Assembly (NCBI GenBank): GCA_018398765.1
Contig: JAHBMJ010004120.1
Location: 41,355 to 76,354 of the forward strand
Direction: 5' to 3'
Length of the DNA stretch: 35,000 nucleotides
DNA from: Chromera velia
Lineage: Eukaryota > Sar > Chromeraceae
Both the position numbers and the translations under genes were made by a program. Every line of letters begins with the position of its first letter. The first letter of the stretch is position 1. This document shows positions 1-11,618 of this stretch, piece after piece. The notes beneath the pieces are model-generated. The model saw only the letters and a program-made list of their open reading frames with translations, searched no databases and had not been told where the DNA came from.

Positions 1-299
1 AGGAAAGGTTGCTTCTTCAGCCTCTCCCTCCTTCGTTCCGTCGTTTCTTTCTTCTTCTGCTGGATCGTCTGTCAAATCCACGTTCGACTGATCAAAGAGA
101 GGAAACAAAGCGAATCAAAGAGGTGCAAATCAACGGACGCAACTCTTTTGCATCAGAAACACAGGCAAGCCAGCCTGATGGATCTTGATCTCACAGGTTT
201 GGTGGCCGTGATGTTCGCTCGAGCCATGTGTGATAGACAAAACAGTCATTGCATGAAAGCGACATGCAGGCGTCAATCAGAATCGCCTAGCTCATGCAG

Positions 300-510
300 A
301 ATATATAAATCATTGCAAGCAAAATTAATCCATGCATGCATGAAACGGGCTTGCAAGGTACGCTGTCCATCCTTCCTCCTGCACATGCAGGCGCATGAAG
401 GCGCGCAATAGGCGCGCATCTTCGCTCGTCACATTTTGCGCGCGCGAGTGCATGCACGCAAAAATGATGCATGGCGCAAAACTCATGCAGCCGCCGGCCT
501 CGACGGCGCG
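300..510 (+). promoter_or_regulatory. Promoter-like pocket upstream of the large disordered-protein gene
   Basis: The palindrome TGCATGCA occurs at 333-340 and again at 449-456, with further CATGCA/GCATG half-copies around them. Between them lies a GC-rich stretch with repeated GGCGCGC and GCGCGCG blocks. The pocket is 600-760 bases before the first plausible ATG at 1095. Similar pockets sit ahead of other genes in the window, so I read it as a regulatory region. No TATA box or transcription start can be fixed. Confidence 0.4.
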
Positions 511-1094
511 AATTTCTATTTTTGTTTCTGACATGGGCAATCGTGGGCATCACGAAGATTCATGCACCTCGGAAGGAACCCCGACGAGGTTCTCAAATCT
601 GCTCATCGCCAAAACATTGGTGAGATTCCGTTGTCGTTGCATACTGGAAGAAGCATTGCGCATAGGGGTATAGTCAACAGGACCGAGGCCGAATATTGGC
701 CATACGCGGGAGTTACATCTACGTATTTCGGAAACCCAGATCTTGATTCCCGTTTTCTCTCTTTTTTTTTCTCGAAAATTCTGGCCCTTTCCCTCCGCCC
801 TTGAGACCAGCAAAGGCCGACAGGACTTTCCCTAGAAGGGAAGGGTGAGAGCATCAGTCTGTAAGGCCGAAGTAGCAATCGGGTGCTTGGCTGTAGATGC
901 GGACCGAGTGACCAACTTCCCTACTTCATTCAGAAAGCTGGAGAAGACTTTGGTATCTTTTGTATTTCTCTTTCACCACTGCCAGAATCCCTGTCAGCCT
1001 CTTCTCTAGCTGCCCGTCCCATTTGTTTGAGAAGGTGGAAGTTTCTTCTACGCAAAGGACACGATCGCCGAACGAAACAGCAGGGGCAACTCCC
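511..1094. other. Probable 5' leader; no gene seen
   Basis: This stretch and bases 1-299 hold only short open frames that begin at non-ATG codons and have no protein-like character. By position, 511-1094 is probably the leader of the gene that starts at 1095. Whether it contains an untranslated intron cannot be decided from the sequence. Confidence 0.35.
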
Positions 1095-4000
1095 ATGGTC
1101 AAGCACGAGGGAGAGACGGGGCAGCCCCTGACTCTGCACGGAGAAAGGAAGCGCGTGGAACCGATATCCACAGGCCCTCGCGCACCGGTGGGCTTTGAGA
1201 GGAAGAGAGGGGGGGAAGTAGAGGGAAGGTTGGGTCACAAGCAAACGGAGACGGTGAGCACTCGCGTGTCCCCCCCTCCTCAGATGTGTGCGGATTGCCG
1301 TGTGCATCGCTACTTGATCAGGCGATTCAACGAGGGAGTTCCTCGTCTGATTCATGAATTGAGGGAGGCAAAGAAGGAAGCCCTCTTGTGGAAGAGAAGA
1401 GCGATGACTCTTCAACAGCAGCAGGGGAGGAATGAGACGGTCGAAACTTTTGTTGAGGGTGAAGAAAAGGAAAATGGGCCCACTTCAAAAACCAGTCCCC
1501 CTATCCCCCCATCCGAATCTTTTCCCGTACCTTATGGCACGGCAGGTCCTCTGTCCCGGTGTCCCCAGAGAGGGGGGGCTGAGCCTCAGGTGTTCGAAGA
1601 ACAGGAGAGGGGCGATTCTGAAGGACGGAAGACTGTCAATGCGAGACAAACCCCAAAGAGCCTGAAGGGAATGCACCAAGAGGAGGGAAGGTCCAAAGCG
1701 AACGAAGTTGGAGGGACTCTGTCTGCTCCCCTGGTGGCCACCGAACTGGAATTTCTCAGGAAGGCCTTTCAGGCACGTTGACATTCATTCTAGTTTTTTC
1801 CCCCCTGTGATACCCACCCACCCAGCCCGCTTGATTTTGCTCTCTCCTTGAACCTCTAAAGCTTTGCCTTTCCCTCCCCTTCCGGCTCCTTTGCAGACAA
1901 AAATCGGCAATGATCCCCTTCATGTTTTCACACTAGACCGTGTCATCGATTTCTGCCTCTGACAGTACAGCCACCCCCCAACTGGCCTTCCCTTCCCTTC
2001 TATCTAACCCATTGTTCTTTCTGTTCCTTCCAAGTCACTCCGATATCTTCTCTTCCCGCTCCTCCTCTTGCTCTTCTTGTTTGTGTACCTTCTCTGGAGC
2101 TCGTGCTTTATGCATACAGTCCTCCTCTACCCCTTCTGTATTGGGATGAACGTCTCTGCCTTGTCGGCGCCCATCTCTGCTGTTCTCTGCAGGCCCGACG
2201 TTACCGTAGCCGCTCAGCTTCTGCTTCCTGTACCCCCAGGGAGAGACACCAGAAGACCCCGGCCCGCACACCCCCTGCCGTGCCCCCTGGGGTTGTCCAG
2301 GTGTTATCGCCCCCTCCGATCTCTAGGGTTCCTGGAAGTCGCGCATCCGAGATTCCTGCAGAGACAGCTGCCGTGCCTCCACTCTCTTGTCCTCCTGGGA
2401 GAGTTTGTGACCAAGCCGTGCAGACAGAGACGGCGGCGCTGGGGGGTGGTTGGAAGGCAGCGGGAGAACAGGTCCGTGTGTGAATGAAAGTGTGTGCGCG
2501 TGTGTTGCGTTGACTTGATGCTTGGTTGGAGCTTCTTCTACCCATAAACGATAGGCAGACTCCACAGATAGATGCTGCTTCATTTGTGTCGTTCGGGTGC
2601 TTCTGTTTCCTTCTCCCCGACTCGGCTGGGCCCCTTTGCCTCCTCTCATTCTTCGTCTCGGTCGTAAATGCTTTCGGGCTTCCTACAGGTTCCTTCTCAA
2701 TTGATATTTTCTTAATTGAACAAAATTCTGGACGCAGGTGCACGCCCTCCCGCCGCCACTCTCCCGTTGGTACCCTCAACGGTTTGGGGGGACCGCAGAC
2801 ACACACGCGCATACTCAGCCGGGCCGCAGAGACGCAGATTATCTGTGTCCAATGCAGACGATCAGAAAGGAACACGACGTCCCCCCCTTCCCCTCCTCCA
2901 ATCGTCACACCTCACGTGCCGCCATACACGCAGGAGACGACACTGTATGCGAGGCGTCCCTCTTTCACACAGACCCGACACCGACTTCTCTTTCCGTCTG
3001 GCATCATGCCCCTGCTTCTGATCCGAGCCACGTCCGATCTGAATCCAAAGGCCGAACCACTCGGGTCCCTGAAGAATTCCTTCCCTTGCACAGAAAAGTG
3101 GAACGAAGCATCAGCCGGCAGCGGACCGGGAAGGAAAGAGGGGGGGGGAGTGAATCCCCTAAAGAAAAGGAAAAGGACGGAGAAATGGGCACAACTGCCA
3201 GTGGCCCGGAAAAGGAAATGGGTTGGCGGAGAGAAGGGGAAAGTTGGGAAGGAAAAAGACAGGAGCGCCCCCAGACGAGGGCAGGTCCCGATGGTGTCAC
3301 TATTCCTCGTTGGGTCACCGCTGCTGCCTGTTCTCCTGGTGGTCTTCGGATTTCTCTGTCCTCTTCTCAGGGCACACAAAGATCTTTCGTCTCCAGCTCT
3401 ACCTCTTCCTTTTTTGACCCCCCTCCCGCTGCATCTGTGTCCGAAGGGTCCACGCCTGAAAGAAATTTGGAAAGGGGAAAAGGGAAGAGAGAGAGGAATG
3501 CAAAGATAGAGAAGCAGAAAGAAATGGGGGAAAGAAGGAAGGAGTTGAAAACAGAGACGGTCGACACAGATGAGATGGCAGATTCTCCTCCTGCCATTGT
3601 GTCCGGAGGAGGGGAAGGGATTGTAGGAGTCTGTGAGGGTCCGGAAGGAGAGAGGAAGAAGAAAGCGTCAGGGTCCCGGAAAGGAGGTGAAGGAGGAAAG
3701 GAACGGGTCGGCAGAGAAAGAGAGTCTCCGTCGGGCACTCCTGTGTCTTTCCCCCTTTCTCTTGCTCCCTTCTCAGCCGCGCTCATGACTCCTGAAAAGC
3801 GCCCCCCCCCTCCCAGTGCCAAGTTGACGTCTTGTATGCGTTCTCCCGGACGCTCTCGGGTTCCCTTCGCCCTTCCCCTTGCAGCTCTCCAGAGAGGTAA
3901 AAAAGAGTGCCCCAACTTCCCTCTCTCAGCAAGAGCTCACCCAGGTACAGACAGCCGCTTTTGTTCCGAAAATCTTCCCGCAGTTCAGGAAGAAGAAGGG

Positions 4001-6799
4001 GAGGAAGGGGGAGAAAGGAGGGAAGAATTAAAGACGACAAATTGTAGAGATGCGTTGGTAGAAAAGGAAGAAAGTCAAGGGCATCGAAGGCGAGGGAGAA
4101 ATCCCACCCCTCCTCCTAGCGCCCTTCCTTCTGATCGGCGATACCCTTCCGCCTCTTCTCCGTGCTCTCCAAACCCCTTCCTCCTCACAACATCCTCCCC
4201 AAGCAAGTCCACCAAAGATTTGCGTCCTCAGGGGCGTTCACCGCTGTTTTCTTTCTCCTTCCAGTCAGGTTGTTCTGCCTCAAGATCTCCTACTCCTTTC
4301 CGATGTCCTTCCCGATCTTTGTCTCCCTCTCGTTCTCTTTCGCTTTCCTTCTCTCCCCCGTCGACCTGCAAAGTTTCGGTCGGAAAAGAATCCTCGTCCC
4401 CCCTTCCCCCTCGACCGTCCAAGAAGGTGGCGGCTCTTTTGTCCGGGGCGCGTGCTTCCCCAAAGGAAGGGAGAGACGACGGGTCTCCTCAATCAGAATC
4501 ACCCCAGAAAGCCCCTCACAGCAATCAGCATTCTACTGCTGCGTCACCAGAGTCCCCCACCCTCGCAGACTCCATGAAAGTGCGAACGAAATCGACCGGC
4601 GCTCCAGTCTCCAATGGAGAAGATGAAAATGCCAGGAAGCGCAGAGAGACTTCCAAGACGGATGGTTCTAGCTCGGAACGGGCTCCGAGGACAGAGACAA
4701 GGGGAGAGGCAGGGGAAAAAACGGACAGAAAGACGAAAAGGGACGGCAGCAGAATGAGAACAGAAGGAAGGGAACCAAGTCAGAAGGAGGGTGTGTCGAA
4801 TAAAAACAACTTGTCCCAGACAGCAGCCGAAACTAGAAGCAGACCCTATGTTGTCTCTGCTTCCCCCCCTCCCTCCTCTCTGCCGTCCCAATCCCCTAAA
4901 AGCATCGGGGAAGGAAAGGAAGAAAGTGAGCGGACGAGGGAAAATGAAGGAAAAGGAAGTGGGGTGCGGAAGGAAGGAAGACAGAGCAGGCACAAGGAGA
5001 AGAACAGAAATTCCCAACCAGCCTCCACAGATCTCCAGGAAAGCCGGGAAGGAAAGAGCACAACAGGGCGCTCGCCGCCGCCGCCGCAGCAGCAGAAGGG
5101 CTGTCAGTCTGAGCCACCAAAGCAGAAAGAGAAAGGACAGGTTCAACTATCTCGTTCCTCTGCGGGGCAAGAAGAGGAGAAAGAGAACTTCTCTAGGCGG
5201 GAAGGGAAAGGCTCGGAAGGTTTCAGTTCTGCAAGGGAGGAACAGGTGATTGAGAACGAGGGACGAATGCACAAGACAGATAGATGTCTCTCCCCCCCCA
5301 CTCCTTTTTCCGGTCTCTCTCTTTTGATTTCTCCCAGTAGCGCGAAGGGAGAGGACCCAGACAGGGACAGAGGGAGAGAAGGAGAAGCATCCGATGCGCC
5401 CATATGCACAGATGAGATGAGATCTCTGAATGTCTCACGCTCTTCCTCTTCGATTCCCTCCTCTTCTGAAAACAAAGATCAAAAGAAGGCTGGAGGGGAA
5501 GCAATGGGAGGGGAGATGGGGGGAGAGACCCCTTTGCTGTCGGTTCTGTCTCCTCAACATCGAGGCGACTCGAAAGAGAAAGACAAAGAGAGGAGAAGCC
5601 TCCTTGACACACCCCACTTCGGTTTGCCTGGTGATTCGTTTCATAATCTCAGTCTGTCTCCTTCGTCCTCTTTCGCTTCTATCGCCTCATCGTCTCACTC
5701 TGTTTCCTCTCCCGGAGACGGCCAGAAAGAGAATTCAAGCCGTCTCAATCAGACTCAGGAGCAGGGGGGAGGGCACAGAAGATTGGGGGAAGAGAAAGGC
5801 GAAAGGGAAAAACAAGAACAGAAAAATACTGAGGCGAAAGGAGAAGGAGTAAAGCTCCGGTTTTCACACAACGGAGTTGACCTGTCAAGTGTTTCCCGTC
5901 ATTTAGTCTTTTCTTCCGTCTCCTCCACCCCTCCGTCTGTTTGCCTCTCCTCAGACAGTCTGGTGGGTGAGAAAGAAAAGGGAGAGGCAAAAAATGAATC
6001 GGAAAAGGCATTCCAAGCTCCGTTGCTAGAGCGAAGGAGACCGAGAGCATCAAAGAGGACAACTGCAACAGAGCCGAAGTCATTTGTTCCTTCAAAAGCT
6101 GAACGGCTGAAAAAGAAATCCCTGGGCAGGGGTGTTGCAGAGAAGAAGGGGGGGCTGCATGGAGAGCAAGAAGCAGAAGAAGACTTTTCAACAACTCGGG
6201 AAGTGGATGAGCTGCTTTCTGCGCGTCTTCTCTGTGACTCCCTTGCATACTCCCTTTCCATGTGTCTTTCAGAAGAGTCGCCTGCCAAAACAAAACACGG
6301 CACAGAGGCGGACTGGAGGGGGGAGGCAGGAGGGGGAAGGGTTTCCGGCCCTTCTTGGGGGGGGTTGGGGAAGAAGGGTGGTTGGAAGATCGGACATGCG
6401 GAAGCAGAGGGAGATAGACATCAATCCCGCGATTTACAGAAGGGGGTGGAGGGGGGTAGTGACGGGAGCGCTGCCCGAAATGAGGTATTTGCGGATTTTG
6501 GGGAGATGGAAGGTCATGGCAGGGAAGAGGGGGAGGGGGGGAACTCCGCAGATAATCATTTCGGAGACCTCCTCGCTGTCTTTGGAGGCAGTGAGGGGGA
6601 CAAAGGGGGAGACGAAGAAGAAGAAGAAAGTGAGAAAGGGGAATTGGATTTTTTCAGTAGTCAGAAGAAGTCTGACAACAAGAGCGGGAGGAAGACTGGG
6701 GTACGAGTTGGCTCTGAGGCATTGGGTATGTCAAGGAAAGAAGGAGAAGAAGAGTCACAGAGCGAGGCCGATGCACTTTCCGATACTTCTTTTCTTTAG
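1095..6799 (+). CDS. Large disordered Ser/Lys/Glu-rich protein, unknown function
   Basis: Proposed exons are 1095-1772, 2193-2471 and 2738-6799, all in phase 0, giving about 1,672 residues. The last exon is one open frame of 1,354 codons and is the firm part. Intron 2 runs from GTCCGT to GCAG. Intron 1 needs a GC donor (CAG|GCACGT), so that junction is tentative. The ATG at 1095 is the first in frame. Near the N-terminus is CADCRVHRY (residues 65-73), followed by a charged, probably coiled-coil stretch to about residue 110. Later parts are dominated by Ser, Lys, Glu, Gly, Arg and Pro. One SR-like block (about 4270-4360) has repeated RSLS units, and the C-terminus is acidic and ends SDTSFL. 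No catalytic domain or membrane segment is visible. A nuclear scaffold or splicing-related role would fit the SR-like block, but that is a guess. Confidence 0.65.
1254..1283 (+). other. 30-nt intron-like segment inside an open exon
   Basis: A strong donor (GTGAGC) is followed 30 bases later by a pyrimidine run and CTCAG. The segment is a multiple of three and open, so the protein reads through whether or not it is spliced. It could be a mini-intron, an exitron-like optional segment, or the 3' end of a longer intron whose donor lies upstream. Ordinary coding sequence is equally possible. Confidence 0.2.
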
Positions 6800-7059
6800 T
6801 GCTCGCTCGGTGACTTTGAATGCTTCAGTCCTGCCTCGTCGTCTTCCTTTGGCAAGTCGTACATTATTATCGATCGGCTTTCACAACCCTTCCTCTCTCT
6901 TTGACCCATGTTCCGCTTTCTTTTGTCTCTAAAAGAAGTCTTTTGTACAGTGGAAAATGTGGACTTCTAAGTACTTCACTCAGTCACGATCTTGTACGAA
7001 ACGAGCGGACTGGTGACTGCAGATCCCTGAAGGCTTGTGGGTGGAAATACATGTAAAGA

Positions 7060-7850
7060 TGCCCTTGCGCAGACAGTTGGGGCAAACCGTCTTCAAAAAT
7101 AAGAATTACAAAGAACTGTTGTATATAAATTTGAAGTTGCACTGCTAAAAGCTAGGTCTGATCACTCAAAGTTCAATGTTTACAAAATTCTACGAAAAAA
7201 TAGTTGAATTTGTTCATATTTAGCCTGAGATTTATTGTGTATCATATACATTCATTGTTGTCAAAAAATATATTCTGAAAGCTATAGTAGGAATACTACG
7301 ATTCATACGTATGTCTGACTATACTATACGTCATAAAATTTTTTTAAATTTAATTTGAAAATGTTTTCCAAGGTTTTGTGTTTATAATAATACTATCCGC
7401 TTTGGGTAAAATTTATTAGCTATATAGCTTAAGTCCATTCTCAAAGGGCCATGCTTTTGCAGTATTGCACTGAGAGATTTTTGCTAGGATTTTTGTTTTT
7501 TGTTTAGATTTTAGCACCAATCCACTTCACCTAGCTCAGGCTAGCTATCTTACTCAGGCTGCCACTGTCTTGTTTTACGGACTTTTGCTTTAGCTATAGC
7601 TTTAGCATGTTAATAATAATGATATTTAATATTGTTGTTTCTTGATCGAGTTAACATTTTTATTAATACCTTTAAAAAAAAAAAAATGAATTTAACAGTG
7701 ATTTCAAACATTGAGTTTATACATGTGGTGGTCATTTCTAGGGACATTTCTTCTTTTTGCCAGCTTGACAGTGAGATTAATTATGAGCAACACTGCAGGC
7801 ATTCTACAACCCTCACTCTTCCATCGCCCCTGATGTCCCTCAACTTTTAA
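7060..7850. other. AT-rich island, no gene seen
   Basis: Base composition shifts sharply to AT about 260 bases after the stop of the large gene and recovers near 7850. The island holds short palindromes such as AGCTATATAGCT near 7418, a run of about 14 A near 7672 and repeated GCTTTAGC units near 7587-7606. I found no convincing terminal inverted repeats and no coding frame of note. Bases 6800-7059 are probably the 3' untranslated region. Confidence 0.4.
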
Positions 7851-10800
7851 GATTTCCTGTCAAACAGACCACACTGCCATCTTGCACAGTGACCAATGGA
7901 TTGAATGACTCCAGCCCGGCTGCCTCCAAAATGGCTGACTTGACTTAATTCAGTTCATTCAGTGCTCGAGGCTCTGATTTCATGGCTGCTGAATTCGCTT
8001 CAATGCTTCGGAGTCCAGTATGCGATGATGCTCAGGCTAGGCTGATGATGATTTCTCCTCGGCACCCCACCATCACAGGCATGCACAAAAATCAAAGAAT
8101 AAGGTTTCTATCTCAGCATTCGAATATTCATCAATCTATCAAGCAGGGGTCTTCCTGACAAGCAAAATTTGAAGGCACCCCTGCGCCCACACGCAGTCTC
8201 AGACATACATGAATCCATACATATACATACAGATGCATAGGGGGTGGGCATTGGTTGGTTGATCGGGTCTGCCACACAATCAACGCACATGCACCCTCCG
8301 TTTCGGTCGTCGGTAAGTCGGCTGTTGATTTATTTGCACATTAATTTGGATCATGCATGCACGAAGGCACAAAACATATTAAGAAAGACACAGCCACTCA
8401 CCCCTGCAGTCAGATAGGGGCAACCTGTGCACAGCGCCGCCCAACATACGGATGGACGCTCAAAGAGAAGAGCAGTCAGACCGACAGACAGATCGAAGGA
8501 CATCGAATGGTTCTTTCTTTTCTTCTTTGGACGATCCTTTCTTTCTTTCTTTGTTTGTTTGTTTTTGTCGTCAGTCAGTCAATGTGCGTCTGCATGTGCC
8601 AGAAGTTTCTTTCAGAATTCAGGATGAGGGGTGCGCTGCTGACTTATGAAGGCGTGAAGCTGTCTACTAATTTGTACAAATGGGTGTCCCCATTTTTTCT
8701 TTTCTCGTGTTTCCATCACATCCATCCAAAAGGAGCGCAAGAAAGAACGAAAATTCTTTCACGATCACGCTACCTGTATCTGGATTGATTGAAAGGCTCT
8801 CTCTTTCTTGCCTCGATCCTCGCTCGATGCTTCAGAAGGGGGCGGGGGATCTCTTCTCTCTCTGTTCTGTTTTCTTGCATGATGTAGAAGAGCGCCCATG
8901 TCTTTTTCTTCTGCATGTGCTTTTTGATACCTTCCCTCTCTGTGCATCGATCTGTTTGGGTGCCCTGCATAAACGCGTCTATGTGCATGGTATTGTACCA
9001 GTTTGAACGATTCTTCTTGAAGTTCATCTGGGGAGAATTAAGTACCGACAAGCAGTCTGAAGTAACTCTTCTGCTCTCGATCTCTTGTTTCATATGTCCA
9101 ATGAATTTAATTTAGTCTCTGAGTCATGCAACACACTGCATTGACAGGCAACAGCAACCAAACGCACCTCCATGGTCATGCACGGATTACAAGCAAGCAA
9201 ACGTAAACAAATGTAGGCAATCACCAGTGTGCCCGCAAAAAGGCAAATGCAAAGAGGAAAGTCTCAATCGAACTTCAGTATCGTTCTAAAGAAAACAAAC
9301 ACACGCGTGACGAGTGGCAGCCTTCACACAGTCTGGGTACGATTGCTTGAACGACAGAATTATAATATTAATGAAATTGAAAAGTCTTGCTCTTTCTTCC
9401 GTTTTCCCGTCTCTTTCCGTTCTTGTTAATTGTGGAAAGCTGCTGCCCAAACCTGTTTTCAAGCCGCTGGCCGGGCTCGCGATCCTGAGGGCATTCCGTT
9501 TTTCGTGAGTGAACTTTGTTTGATACTTTGCAATTTTTTCCGATTTAGGAAAACGATTGTACAGCAAGGCGGGAGGTCCCACCTGCTTGCCGCATTCCTT
9601 GTCCTCTTTCTTCTTTCGTCCCTTTCTGCATCCTTTCCCCCGGCCCATCTTCCTTCTTGTTTTTGTTTTTGTTGCCTGCCGACTGCACGCAATGCGTCAC
9701 CATGCCCAGATCCCTCCATGAGGGGGTATGGCTCGGCTGCTCTCTTCGGTTCGTTCAGCGATATTTGTAGTCTCTCTGTTTCTTTCTGTCTGTCTGCGAG
9801 TGGATGTTGTTGACGCAGCAAATTTCGTTTTGTCAGACAGAGCGGGCGGGTTTTCACATCGATTCTGTGTTCGATCCTCCCCGACGAAAACAGGACACAG
9901 CAAGCAAGGAAGCTAAGCAGCCAGAAAACAACACCGATCGAAGGAAAAAGAGAAAGAAAGAAGACGTGGAAAGTCTTGAGAGATGCCATCACGATTTCTC
10001 TGTGTTGTTTGTTTTCGGTCTGAACGCAAGGCATAAATGAATTCATGTGTGAATTAATGGATGAATGAATTCATGAATGACGTGAAGGGAAAATGGAACA
10101 AGATCAAAAATGCAAGAGGCAGCCAATTCTTTTTTCTGGTTTGTCTGAGCAGGCTTCATTTCTTCCAGAAGTGAACGAACGAATCCCCAAACAAATGCAT
10201 CGATCGATCGATTTCTTCCATCCATCCTTGGAACTTTCTTCCACATGATTCAAGTTTTGCGTCATCATTTTCACAAACGTCCTCCGCCTTTTTTTCTTCG
10301 GTCATCCTCGTTCGATCGGCAATCGACCTCTGTTCGTTCGATCGTTCCTCATGGACGAATTGCTAACTGCCATCCCTACGTCATGCAGCCACCTCACAGA
10401 AGAGCTCTCCTCTCTTCTCCACTTCCAGCAGCGTCTTCTTGGTGCTCTTTTCTTTTATGGAAAGGAGCATCCTGTTTATCTGTGTTTCAGTCAAGCATAG
10501 ATCCCTCTTCGCCCCGTCAACATTCTTTGCTGAACTCGTCGTCTACGCGTGCATCTATCAATATATATATTTTTTTCCTCCCTTTCTCGCTGATTCTCGA
10601 TGGAAGGATATTACCGGCATGAAGAATTCCGACAAGAGAGGTTGGACAGGAAAGAGGGAAGAGAATACAATTCAGTCGAGAGAAGGATGCATGAGTCAAG
10701 ACGAAGGAATCGTTGGACTCGTCGGTCTTCTTCATTTAAACGGTTTCTTCTTTTGATGGAAAGAGAGCTGGAGTGGGTTGGAGGGCAAAGCTTTATGTTT

Positions 10801-11164
10801 TGCATATATTGACAAAACAAAACAAGACAAGATGAAATGGAGGACCTACTTCTGTCTGTGGGCAACAGGAGAATCCGGAGGCCCCCCCGCTCTTCTTCTT
10901 TCAATTGGGTTTCATCATTTTGCATGCCCAGATGCGTCTTTGTGCGATGTATTTCGTTTTCTCCATCACTCAAACGATTTCCTGCTGGGCCTCTTGCAAG
11001 TCTGGGTGCTCTTTTCCTCCTTCCCCTCCCCCTCTTTTAAGCTTGTTCTTTCCTTTCCCCTGGAGCCCTTCATTGAAACATTGCATCATTCTCTCCAACC
11101 AATTAAATTGCATCCATCCCGCCTTCCCCTCTCTTGCTCCTTTCATTCATTCCCATTCACTCCA
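7851..11164. other. Long stretch without a convincing gene
   Basis: The plus strand is pyrimidine-rich with short TTTC/TTTG runs (about 8520-8566). One TGCATGCA lies at 8354-8361. The best frame is on the minus strand, 10046-9459. It starts with ATG, encodes 195 residues and has a hydrophobic stretch near residues 28-55. Its second half looks like shadow reading of pyrimidine-rich DNA, so I do not call it. Nothing else here has splice-supported coding structure. Confidence 0.4.
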
Positions 11165-11205
11165 ACTCACTCACTCACTCACTCACTCACTCACTCACTC
11201 ACTCA
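11165..11205. repeat. (TCAC)n microsatellite
   Basis: About ten perfect tandem TCAC units lie some 400 bases downstream of the ammonium transporter stop codon, outside its coding region. Confidence 0.9.
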
Positions 11206-11569
11206 TTGCCTTGAAGTTCGAAGCTCTACTTGATGACCTTGAATTCGGAACTGACTAGCCGTCAGCGATCAACAAGACGTTGATGTCTGTATCGCCGATT
11301 ATTTTGTTTTTACTATCTACACGCATATGCAACGTCTCTGCTGTCTCTTTCTGGCTGCCATGCATCCATTAGTTACGTACACACGCACATGTCTTGCGTC
11401 CTCCCACTGCCAATTCCACTGCTGCATGAGACCCCAATGTTCCTTCCTGTCAAAGAAACAATCCCACGCCCAAATTGTAAAGCTCTTCCTTCACCCCCCC
11501 GTGTCCCCCCATCCCTCTCTTCTTTCCTCTTCCTCCCTACCTACGTACCTCACATCCAACCCTTCCATT

Positions 11570-11589
11570 CCCCCCCCCCCCNCCCCCCC
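11570..11589. repeat. Poly-C run with one undetermined base
   Basis: An uninterrupted run of C contains the only N of the window, at 11582. The true length of the run is therefore uncertain. It lies just after the transporter stop codon and does not affect the protein. Confidence 0.9.
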
Positions 11590-11618
11590 ATTAAGTTTAT
11601 AGCCCCCTTCTCTCTTAA

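Noticed and set aside
3367-5612. Many antisense frames of 100-200 codons over the large gene
   Set aside because: They are shadows of purine-rich coding DNA: Ser/Leu/Pro/Phe-rich readings without splice support.
9459-10046. Minus-strand 195-residue frame with one hydrophobic segment
   Set aside because: The second half is charged low-complexity reading of pyrimidine-rich DNA, with no splice signals, family or promoter features.
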